Part shown: positions 7,128-14,201 of the stretch, piece after piece | How the letters are laid out: every line of letters starts with the position of its first letter | Numbering within the stretch: position 1 is the stretch's first letter | NCBI GenBank assembly: GCA_964475955.1 | Contig: CAYYZY010000062.1 | Span: 1-38,574, forward strand | From: DATKZH01 sp964475955 | GTDB lineage: Bacteria > Planctomycetota > Planctomycetia > Pirellulales > Thermoguttaceae | Reading direction: 5' to 3' | DNA: 38,574 nucleotides | Position numbers and translations under genes: made by a program | The notes under the pieces: generated by a model | Databases searched by the model: none | What the model saw: only the letters and a program-made list of their open reading frames with translations | Told to the model about the DNA's origin: nothing

Positions 7128-8669
7128 CTACTCGACACCGTACTGCTTGGCCAGCCACCGGATAGCCTCGTCCAACAGGGCCTGCGGGGCATCCGCATAG
7201 TGCCTGTCGGCGACGGAGCTGGGAGCCAGTCCGAGGAACAGGTCTGCCAGCCCGGTGTAGTGTTTCTCGCTGCGTATAAGCGTCGAGGACGTCTTCCGGA
7301 AAGCCTTGAGTGATTTCTTGATCTTCGTTTTCCTCCTAAGCCGGCTGAACGCAGTGGCGACGTTGTCGATCTTCCGCAGTCTTCCCTCAGCGGTTAGCTC
7401 TTCGACCTTCAGAGGACCGCCTCGCTCGTTGACAAGTACCCGATCGCTACCCGTTGCGCGTTCCTGCTTGAGAAGGTCGAAAGTCTCTCTCCATAAGACA
7501 TAGCTGACCTTCGGCACCCTCTTGTGCTTCCTCGTCTTCGACCGCTTGCGTTCGATTCGCCCCGCCTTCCAGTCGACCTCGTCCTGCTTGAGGTTGCTGA
7601 TGTCACTTTGGTAGGCGCCGCAGTTTAGCATCAACAGAAGGTAGAGCTTCGTCCTGGGGGTAGCCGCCGCAAGTAGCGTCTTGACCTCGGCGATCGTGAA
7701 TGTCACTGGCGTGGCCACTCGCTTGCCGATCGTCAGCGCCCGCTTGTTTGCGAGGATCTTGGGCAACTCGTCGATGACGTCCATCTCGAACAACCACCGG
7801 ACAAACGTCTTGACCGCGCTGATTCGATCTCTGGCGTAGTCGGCGGACAGCTTCTTCTTCGGGGCGAAGGCAGCGTCGACATCGTCGTCGCCGGAAATCC
7901 GATGCAACAAGTCCGTGTGGTAGTTGGAGAGGACCTTGCCCGTGATCAACGATACATCAGTTCCCGCTCCCAACCAGTCCTGGAAGTCCTCCAGGTGCAG
8001 TTTCAAGGGCGTGTAGCGACCGGCAGTTATCTCGCCTGCTTGGACTTGGCCCATCTTGACCGCGAGGTATGCCTGGACGTTGGCGTCGACCGTGCGCTCC
8101 GGCTCAGTGGCTTTCCTGCGCTGCGATTCAATGCGGTCGCGCCATACTTCGGATTCGATCCGCTCCGGGGTCCCGTCGAGCCACGTTGTGGCCATCGGGC
8201 CGGGTACGACCGTCGTGGGGCTGTCGGGATCGGGCGGAGGACTCACGGAAAGCGGAGTAGCAACCCCGAAGAGTGCGTCCGGCCACCGAAACCGGGACCA
8301 CAGGCGGTCGCTATCTGTGACGGGGGGTGGGTTCTTCTCCGCCTGTCGGGCCCGAAGGTCCTTAATCTTGTCGCGTGCGAGGCAGACGTGCCGCTCGTCG
8401 CCGTGCTCCAGCGAGTACTGGAGCACAAGCGCCCATTCCTCGATGGCCTGCTCGTAGTCCTCCTGGTGGGGCTTTGGACGTTGAGCCTCTTCGGCGTCGA
8501 CTTCCGCCTTTTTCTTCTTCCATGCTTCTAGGGCTCGGCGATACCCCTCGGTGTCGCTTTTTGACTCGCCAAAGGCGAAGTGGTAAGCCCTCCCCTTGTA
8601 CCATTTTCGCCAGCGGCCTCTTCGCTTTCCGGCACCCTTTTGCCAAGTCAGTTCGAGCTTACGCGGCAT
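7128..8669 (-). CDS. Divergent tyrosine-type site-specific integrase
   Basis: 513 aa; ATG at 8669 with GGGAG 8 bases upstream. The N-terminus is a basic arm-type DNA-binding region (KRRGRWRKWYKGRAYHFAFG), then a long helical linker, a core-binding SAM-like domain (about 195-300), and a catalytic domain (about 325-513). The catalytic domain keeps an Arg at 458 (KAFRKTSSTLI) and the nucleophile Tyr491 (SVADRHYADAP). Box I is unusual: where canonical integrases have GLR, this has LNCGAYQSDISNLKQDEVDW with no Arg, and the box II His is replaced by Lys (KAFR). I associate this pattern with a planctomycete integrase group, from memory. The start faces a tRNA-Pro 3' fragment 125 bp away, the expected position of an attachment core, so it most likely mobilised the element to its left. 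Confidence 0.88.
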   Translation of the reverse strand: MPRKLELTWQKGAGKRRGRWRKWYKGRAYHFAFGESKSDTEGYRRALEAWKKKKAEVDAEEAQRPKPHQEDYEQAIEEWALVLQYSLEHGDERHVCLARDKIKDLRARQAEKNPPPVTDSDRLWSRFRWPDALFGVATPLSVSPPPDPDSPTTVVPGPMATTWLDGTPERIESEVWRDRIESQRRKATEPERTVDANVQAYLAVKMGQVQAGEITAGRYTPLKLHLEDFQDWLGAGTDVSLITGKVLSNYHTDLLHRISGDDDVDAAFAPKKKLSADYARDRISAVKTFVRWLFEMDVIDELPKILANKRALTIGKRVATPVTFTIAEVKTLLAAATPRTKLYLLLMLNCGAYQSDISNLKQDEVDWKAGRIERKRSKTRKHKRVPKVSYVLWRETFDLLKQERATGSDRVLVNERGGPLKVEELTAEGRLRKIDNVATAFSRLRRKTKIKKSLKAFRKTSSTLIRSEKHYTGLADLFLGLAPSSVADRHYADAPQALLDEAIRWLAKQYGVE

Positions 8670-8692
8670 TTTCGTGCTCCCGGTTGCGGCCT

Positions 8693-8749
8693 CGGTGATA
8701 CGATCGGTGATACGATTTATACCACACTGGGAGCAAAAAGTGTATCACC
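8693..8749. promoter_or_regulatory. Three GGTGATAC boxes between integrase and att core
   Basis: CGGTGATACGAT occurs twice in tandem (8693-8704 and 8705-8716) and the inverse GTATCACC sits at 8742-8749. Two direct and one inverted copy in a 57-bp space between an integrase start and its probable core site resemble arm-type integrase sites or an operator for integrase control. Confidence 0.5.
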
Positions 8750-8793
8750 ACTTTCCGTAAGTCGTTGCTATAAAACACATTCCATTTTTGCTT

Positions 8794-8840
8794 CTGCGTT
8801 CGGGACGCAGAGGTCGCTGGTTCAAATCCAGTCGCCCCGA
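8794..8840 (+). other. 3' fragment of tRNA-Pro(CGG), probable attachment site
   Basis: The fragment contains the anticodon stem CTGCG/CGCAG around loop TTCGGGA (anticodon CGG, G37), variable loop AGGTC, T-arm GCTGG-TTCAAAT-CCAGT and the 3' acceptor strand CGCCCCG plus discriminator A. The 5' acceptor strand and D-arm are absent: upstream DNA is AT-rich and does not pair. It is thus a truncated tRNA, as left when a tyrosine integrase inserts into a tRNA gene. The intact gene should be at the other end of the element, outside the window. Confidence 0.85.
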
Positions 8841-10078
8841 TTGACAAGTCTGTACAACACCGGATCCGGCCGCAGATACACTCTGCCCCCCGCAAAGGGG
8901 TGGATTGTCCTGCGGCCTTGCTTCTTGCGGTCGAAGCTCAGATCGATTCGGCTCACCATCTGGTGGACCAGCTCCCTCATGCGGGTGGGCGGGGCGTGGC
9001 GCAGCTCCTGGTCCAGCCTCCAGAACCGGTCCACGAGGGCATCGGCCTTGGCCTCCAGGTCAACCGCCTCGTGGGGTTCCCATTCCAGCACCTGCCTCGC
9101 GAGCCGGTCCCGTTCCTTGCGCAGCTTGGAAAGCTCCACCGCCAACAGGTCGGCGATGTCGTCTGGGGCCTGCAGTAGGCGCTTGGTGCCGTGCGCGACC
9201 TGCTTGTCCAGGTCCGCCACTCGGGCTCGCAGGGCGTCGATCTCACCGGGAGTGCTCTGCTCGGCGGCGAGCCCCTCCAGAATCCGCCGGCGCAGCTCCT
9301 GCTGATGCCCGCCGACCAAGACATCCTCGCGCAGCCTCTCCACCAGCGCCCCCAGGAGCCCCGCCTGGTCGATGGTATGGTGGCCGCAGACCTCGCGGCC
9401 CTTGGTGTGGTAGGTCGAGCAGACGTACTTCTCGTACTCGTAGGTCTTCCCGTTCTTGCGGCTGGTGGAACGCTGGCCGTACATCTTGGCCCCGCAATGC
9501 TTGCAGTAGAGCAGGCCCGACAGGATGTACCGGTCCATGTTCTTGGCCTTGTGCGGCGTGGTCCGCTCGCGGCGCTCTTCAAGCTTCACCTGGACGCGCT
9601 CCCAGGTCTCCCGATCCACCAGGGCGGGCAGGACGCCCTCGCGCCGGATCTGCTCGGCAGCTTCGTTGCAGCGGACGTCCGACTTGCCGTTGCGGGGCTT
9701 GATTTCCGTGCCCGAGATGCGGTGGTACTTGCCCATGCTCCGCTTCGGCCAGATGAAGTCCCCGGCGTAGGTCTCGTTTTTCAAGATCTCCCGAATGGTG
9801 CCCACGTGCCAAAGCCCGCCACGGGGGCCAGGGACTCCTCGCTTGTTCAGGTCGTTGGCCAACCAGCGCAGCCCCACGTCCTGGAAGGCGTAGGTCTCGA
9901 ACAACCACTTGGCGACCTTCACCTTCTCGGGGTCGTCGGAGACCACCAGAGTGACGTGCCAACTGCGTGGCTTGGCAAACTGCTCTCCGTTCCGGACGCG
10001 CTGGTTGTGGTTGCCGGCCTCATCAACCAGCATGCGGTCGTAGCCCCACCGCGCGGGCCGCGTCTTCTCTGCATGTGA
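8822..10078 (-). pseudogene. Large serine recombinase lacking its N-terminal catalytic domain
   Basis: The frame is open from 10342 to 8822, but only from about 10070 does it resemble a recombinase: Recombinase domain (RWGYDRML..., LANDLNKRGVPGPRG, ILKNETYAGDFIWPKR), then a zinc ribbon with CKHCG and CSTYHTKGREVC, a coiled coil rich in Leu/Arg/Glu, and a typical end (GRVYLRPDPVLYRLVNRGD). The resolvase domain with the catalytic Ser, normally the first 150 residues, is missing. Upstream residues (for example HVGRASHAEKTR) do not match it, so a deletion removed it. The stop TGA and last codons are supplied by the antisense of the tRNA-Pro fragment. It is therefore an inactive remnant joined to the tRNA fragment. 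Confidence 0.82.
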
Positions 10079-10342
10079 GGCCCGTCCAACATGGGCGATA
10101 CACGTCTCGTAGAGAGAACGCGTCTTCCAGGGCCTTGGACAGGATTTTTCGGGACACAATCTGTTGGTCGGGTGGCGTTGCCGGTTCTTTCGGAAGGACT
10201 TGAACCAGTGGTTGAAGCTGGAGGGTGAATTTGAAGCCGTCGTGCGGAACGGGCGGATAAGCCGGTTTGTTGAGAGATTCGACAAGAAGAATGTCCTATT
10301 CCCGCGATTAGCAGGAGCACTCGCTTCAGTGTAGCTGGACAA

Positions 10343-10617
10343 AGAAGCGGCATGGCATGGCGGCGGAATCGGGGTTCAGGACTCCCGGCACCAAGGATTT
10401 CCAAGAGAGTCTCTCGGTTTCGCAAGATGCAACGAGATCTGCTGATCACAGGTCCACGTTCTTCATCGTCTCTTGACACCTCTGCTCCAATTTGGCGTCG
10501 AACGCCACGTGCTGGTACTGTAAGCAACGGCCTCTGTGCCGTTGCGAAATTGCCGAGTCGGCGGAGCGCTGCGGAGGGCGCTGCCTACAGCTTGTGCGAG
10601 CCGTCGCGCACGGGCAT
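10343..10617. other. Intergenic stretch between recombinase remnant and TPR gene
   Basis: No supported gene. It contains a 30-bp dispersed repeat at 10561-10590 and otherwise nothing recognisable. Confidence 0.5.
10561..10590. repeat. Dispersed 30-bp repeat, copy A
   Basis: The sequence begins GCGGAGCGCTGCGGAGGG and ends CTACAG; 28 of 30 bases match 16695-16724. Internal GGAGCGC/GCGCTCC-like symmetry suggests a REP-like hairpin unit scattered in intergenic spaces. Confidence 0.65.
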
Positions 10618-11133
10618 CTACACGATGATGCTGGTCAGCTCCTGGAAGCCCGGGTCGGACCGGATGGGGTCGAAGTCGGGCTCTTCGTGGGCGAGCAGCC
10701 GATAGCGCGTGTTGATGCTCACGGCGCGGCAGAGGTGCACCAGCGCCCGTTTCCTGTCGCCGGCGAGGCTCAAGTAGCAGGCGAGATTGTAGTGGATCAG
10801 GCCCTCCGATGGGTCGACCTCCAGGGCCCGTTCCAGCGCGCGCACGGCCAGATCGATTCGGTCGGTCCGCTTGTGACACCATCCGAGCGCGAGCCAGACG
10901 TGCACGTTGTCGGGATCGGCCTTGGCGGCCCGGCGGAGCGGCCCAAGCGCCTCGCGGTGCTTCTCGAGTTCCCGCAGCGCTTCCCCCCGGAGATAGAGCG
11001 CGTGAGGACTCAGGTGGGCCGCGGCGCCGACGCGGCGCAGGGCCTCGAGCGCGTGGTGGGCCATGCCGAGTTCGAGGTAGCCCTCGGCTTCGCGTTCGAC
11101 CTGCCGCAAACGAACTTGATCTCGTCCCGCCAA
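10618..11133 (-). CDS. TPR-repeat protein
   Basis: 171 aa. The likely start is the TTG at 11133, with AGGAG about 10 bases upstream. Residues 10-140 form tandem helical repeats with TPR signatures: ALYLRGEALRELEKHREALG, WLALGWCHKRTDRIDLAVRALERAL, IHYNLACYLSLAGDRKRALVHL. TPRs mediate protein-protein contacts. The end (EEPDFDPIRSDPGFQELTSI) resembles a conserved tail of similar proteins I recall from planctomycetes. No signal peptide is evident, so it is probably cytoplasmic. It is the first gene of the core-like region to the right of the recombinase remnant; partner unknown. Confidence 0.85.
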   Translation of the reverse strand: MAGRDQVRLRQVEREAEGYLELGMAHHALEALRRVGAAAHLSPHALYLRGEALRELEKHREALGPLRRAAKADPDNVHVWLALGWCHKRTDRIDLAVRALERALEVDPSEGLIHYNLACYLSLAGDRKRALVHLCRAVSINTRYRLLAHEEPDFDPIRSDPGFQELTSIIV

Positions 11134-11249
11134 CGTTGCACCGCTCCTGCAAAGCCGAAGACCGAAGCCTGAGAGGAGAACCGGCGTCTCCCTCGGTTCG
11201 CTTCGGCGATAAGTTCCTGCCGATTCACGACCTCCACCTCTATTTTAGT

Positions 11250-11573
11250 CTAGCAGGAGCCGCGGCCAATCCCAAATGGGGGTCCGTCGGAACAGGCGGC
11301 GCGAATCCGATCCAGGGCGGCCCAGTACTCGTCGAGGGCCTGCCGACCGGCCTCGGTGATGCGGTAGTTCGTATGGGGGACCTTCCCGTGGAATCCCTTC
11401 TGCACCTCGACGTAACCCACCCGATCGAGCTTGTCCATGTGCGACGACAGGTTCCCTTTGCTCAGGCCCAAGGTGGACAAAAGGAATTTGAAGTCGGCCA
11501 GATCGACGCCGGTCAGGATCGACAGGACCCGCAAGCGCACCGGCTCGTGGATAATTCGGTCGATGTCGGTCAT
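11250..11573 (-). CDS. Winged-helix transcriptional regulator (HTH_34/MarR-ArsR-like)
   Basis: 107 aa; the start is ATG at 11573 with a GGAG 7 bases upstream, not the longer frame to 11801, which overlaps the membrane protein gene out of frame. The order is VRLRVLSILTGVDLADFKFL (helix 1-2), LGLSKGNLSSHMDKLDRVGY (HTH), then a wing (VEVQKGFHGKVPHTNYRITE) and a C-terminal helix. This is the compact one-domain layout of PF13601-type regulators, which usually repress the operon they sit in. Its ATG overlaps the stop of the membrane protein gene (ATGA), so the two are translationally coupled. The likely operator is the inverted repeat overlapping the promoter at 11934-11964. Confidence 0.88.
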   Translation of the reverse strand: MTDIDRIIHEPVRLRVLSILTGVDLADFKFLLSTLGLSKGNLSSHMDKLDRVGYVEVQKGFHGKVPHTNYRITEAGRQALDEYWAALDRIRAACSDGPPFGIGRGSC

Positions 11574-11866
11574 GGCCGGCTCCGCTCCCCCGGCTTCCCG
11601 GCGCCGGTCGGGCCGGTCTGGCTCAACTTCCGCAGACGCGCCAGCGCGATCCGGCTGTAGACGTGCTGCGCGAGGCCGGAGATCAGGCCGTAGCCCGCAA
11701 TAGGAATCAGCACGTTGAGCATGTCCCAGGGGTGGGCGGTGAACGCGATCGGCGCGCCCGCTACGATCAGGATGGCGTGCGCCGCGTAGAGGGCCGGCCA
11801 CAACAGGGCCATCCTACGCAGTTCCTCCAGCGGCGGCTTCTGCGGGTCCTTCGGCGATTGGGCCAA
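11570..11866 (-). CDS. Small membrane protein coupled to wHTH regulator
   Basis: 98 aa from TTG at 11866, which has GAGGAG 8 bases upstream; ATGs further upstream lack such a site. Two hydrophobic helices (about LLWPALYAAHAILIVAGAPI and MLNVLIPIAGYGLISGL) follow a charged N-terminus, and the C-terminus is basic. Two-gene units of a PF13601-type regulator and a small membrane protein recur in planctomycetes and other bacteria in my recollection; the membrane protein may sense or be the regulated product. No enzymatic motif is visible. The stop overlaps the regulator start by 4 bp. Confidence 0.7.
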   Translation of the reverse strand: MAQSPKDPQKPPLEELRRMALLWPALYAAHAILIVAGAPIAFTAHPWDMLNVLIPIAGYGLISGLAQHVYSRIALARLRKLSQTGPTGAGKPGERSRP

Positions 11867-11933
11867 TGGCTGGACTCCTCGGCAAGCGGTTGGGTCGACA
11901 AGCGACCGGCGGACGGTCATCCCGACGGCACCT

Positions 11934-11964
11934 GGTTTGTACCACAAACCGGTTTGCCGGTCAA
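11934..11964 (-). promoter_or_regulatory. Sigma70-type promoter with overlapping operator
   Basis: On the minus strand the -35 is TTGACC (11964-11959), followed by a 17-bp spacer and the -10 TACAAA (11941-11936), about 70 bp upstream of the membrane protein/regulator unit. The inverted repeat GGTTTGT-ACC-ACAAACC (11934-11950) covers the -10 and part of the spacer. That is the usual place for a repressor, probably the wHTH protein of the same operon. Confidence 0.65.
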
Positions 11965-12204
11965 GCGATCGCCTGAGGGCCGCGGAGCGGTTCTGGAGTG
12001 CGGCCGAAGTCCACGCGGGAGAAGGGAGGCCACAGAGGCGATTCAAGCCCCCCGCGAAAGGGGGTCAGCGTAGGGAGACGCAGCCTGATCGTACCGAGAG
12101 GATACGTAGCGGGGCCGGGCCTTGCCCTCAACACGCGGGCGGATCGCGCGTTGGACCTAAGATCGGGGTCGGAAGGCGGGGCGGGCGTGGCCGACGCGTG
12201 TGGC

Positions 12205-13122
12205 TCAGCCGGCGGCCGCGACTTCCTCCTCGAGGTAGTCGGTCAGCGACTTGCTCGGCGTCGTCAGTTTCAGAACCGGGGCAAAGTCGGCGTACTCCTC
12301 GTCCACCTTGCCCAGAAGGTCCATCAAGGAAGGGCCGGCGGGCGGACAAACCGACTCGAAGCATTGCTCGAACTGCGTGCGGTCGGCCCAGACCCGATCC
12401 GCCGCCGTCGGCAGCATCGCCGACAGGGCAACGCTCAGCCGGGCGGGCTCCGACTCCGCCTCGCGCACCCAACGGTCGATCTCCAGGTGGCCCTCGATGA
12501 GCACCGCGAAGGCTTCGGGCAAATTCCACATGCGGGCGACGATGCCCGCGGCTTCCGCGTGGGTCCACCCGAAGACGTGTCGCTCCAGCACGGAGAGTCG
12601 CACCTTGCCGTCCTGCCGGGCGTTGAGCAACCGCACGTACGCCGCCGACGCCTCTTTGGCCAACAGCGGGACGGCCATGTCCTGAAGCAGGGCCGCCGAG
12701 AACGGCTCTTCGGCCTCCTTGACGCCCAGCATCTTGGCCACCGCCCGGGCAAACAGGGCTCGCCGCAGCGAATCCTGCCAGAGGCTCTTCAGATCGAAGG
12801 GCCCGCACTTCGGGTTCGGCATCAGGCTGAAGACCGCACTCCAAAGCGAGAAGTTTTTGATCGTGCGGATCCCGACCAGCGTGATCGCCAGCTTTACGCT
12901 GGAAATCTCGCGAGAGAACCCGAAATACGAGGAGTTCACAAAGCGCAAGACCTGCCCGGCCAGCCCCGGGTCCGACTCGATCGGAACGGCGAACTCCGCC
13001 GGCCCGTTGTTCGGGTCCTGCGAAAGCTCCAACAGCCGGATCGCGCTCTGCGGAAGCGCCGGCAGTTGGGCTCCGGTGAGGATCTTGTTCAAGTCAAGCG
13101 CGGGGAACTGTGCGTCGGACAT
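12205..13122 (-). CDS. HDOD-domain signalling protein
   Basis: 305 aa; ATG at 13122 preceded by AGGAAG. The HDOD domain spans roughly 15-215: LPALPQSAIRLLELSQDPNN, IESDPGLAGQVLRFVNSSYF, a hydrophobic helix with LVGIRTIKNFSLW, ALLQDMAVPLLA, and HAEAAGIVARMWNLPEAF. HDOD is the HD-related fold without the complete metal ligand set. It usually works as a regulatory or scaffold module in cyclic-di-GMP, chemotaxis and stress signalling. Here it stands alone without a receiver or GGDEF domain. It is monocistronic, and the neighbours on both sides are unrelated. Confidence 0.92.
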   Translation of the reverse strand: MSDAQFPALDLNKILTGAQLPALPQSAIRLLELSQDPNNGPAEFAVPIESDPGLAGQVLRFVNSSYFGFSREISSVKLAITLVGIRTIKNFSLWSAVFSLMPNPKCGPFDLKSLWQDSLRRALFARAVAKMLGVKEAEEPFSAALLQDMAVPLLAKEASAAYVRLLNARQDGKVRLSVLERHVFGWTHAEAAGIVARMWNLPEAFAVLIEGHLEIDRWVREAESEPARLSVALSAMLPTAADRVWADRTQFEQCFESVCPPAGPSLMDLLGKVDEEYADFAPVLKLTTPSKSLTDYLEEEVAAAG

Positions 13123-13504
13123 CGTCTTCCTAACCTCGGGTGCCGCGGTCGCAGGTTCAATCGAAGAGGAGTACCCGTCTGGCCAACGGCCGGCGCCGTT
13201 ACTCTCCTGCCTAGGAAAAACCTACGACAAAACGAAGCGCCAGGCAAACCGAAATCACGCCCGCGCGCACGGCCATTTCCGGCGGCGTCGCGGCCGGGCA
13301 ACCGCGCTACACAAACGCAACATCGAGGCCGGGGCCGCGTGGCACAAAGACCTCAAACCGGCGCGCCGGCGAACGACTGTGTCGTCCATAAGTCTATGCC
13401 AGAGAGAAAGTTGCGCCTGGAGTTGCCGGTCCCGGCCCGGCGGCGGCCTGCAACTTGCGACTCCTCCGGCAAGACGACTTCCGGCACCTCTGCGGAGACG
13501 GCGC
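13123..13504. other. Intergenic stretch between divergent genes
   Basis: It separates the minus-strand HDOD gene from a plus-strand small membrane gene and should hold their promoters. I see no gene and no convincing repeat. Confidence 0.4.
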
Positions 13505-13873
13505 ATGCGTTGGGTTGGCTGGCTCTTGGTACTTCTGATCGGCCTTGGCTGGGTGGCTAGCCAGATGCCGCTTCCCCAGACCCCGGCGGCGCCGGACTCG
13601 CGGGTCGACCTGTGGCGGCGGACCCAAGACGGATGGCAGCGGGCGACCTGGCTCGAGAAGCGCACGCCCGTTCAGCGGCCCGCCCTGCACCCGATCGTGG
13701 TCGGCCTCGTCGAGCTTCTCGTCTGCCTTGGCGCGCTGATCGCATGTCCCTCCCGAGTCCGGCACGGAGTCGGCCGGCGGGCGCTCCGCGCGGGCCAATT
13801 CGCCGGGCGCCCGGCAGGGCTTGGCCGGCCCACCCGTGGTCGGGGGCGGCGTTCGGCAGTCCACTCGGCCTGA
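13505..13873 (+). CDS. Small membrane protein of unknown function (planctomycete-type)
   Basis: 122 aa; ATG at 13505 with GGAGA 6 bases upstream. The N-terminal helix (MRWVGWLLVLLIGLGWVASQ) works as a signal anchor, followed by a Pro-rich external loop with LWRRTQDGWQRATWL. A second hydrophobic helix (HPIVVGLVELLVCLGALIAC) precedes an Arg/Gly-rich cytoplasmic tail. I recall similar short proteins, with DLWRRT-DGWE and a Pro-Ala-Leu-His-Pro motif before the second helix, in Pirellulales. No function is known to me. It lies about 330 bp before the FecR-like gene. Confidence 0.65.
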   Translation: MRWVGWLLVLLIGLGWVASQMPLPQTPAAPDSRVDLWRRTQDGWQRATWLEKRTPVQRPALHPIVVGLVELLVCLGALIACPSRVRHGVGRRALRAGQFAGRPAGLGRPTRGRGRRSAVHSA

Positions 13874-14201
13874 GCGGGCACGGGCCGCCGAGCATCTGCC
13901 GGGGCCTTGGCGATGCGTTCTCGGCGGCGCCGACATGGCGAGGGGGCGCTTTCGGTTCGCGGCGGCGGTCCGCGGGATCAGGCGCAACTCGTTACAAAAA
14001 TTCGACTTGCGGTCGGTCCGGCGCCTTCCCCTTCTTGGGCGGCCGCGAAAATCTTCCGTTTTCTTGCACGGATCCCGGTCCGAGGCTGCACCAATAACTA
14101 ATAGAGGACCGTACCGGCGCGGCGCAGGCCGCCCGATTCACGCTGGTGCGGCCCCCTATAGCCCATCGTCCCCTACAGCCCATCTGAGGGAGGTGGCCCC
14201 G

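Noticed and set aside
10079..10342. N-terminal part of the serine recombinase frame
   Set aside because: The residues do not resemble a resolvase domain and have no Ser-containing motif; the open frame is probably fortuitous.
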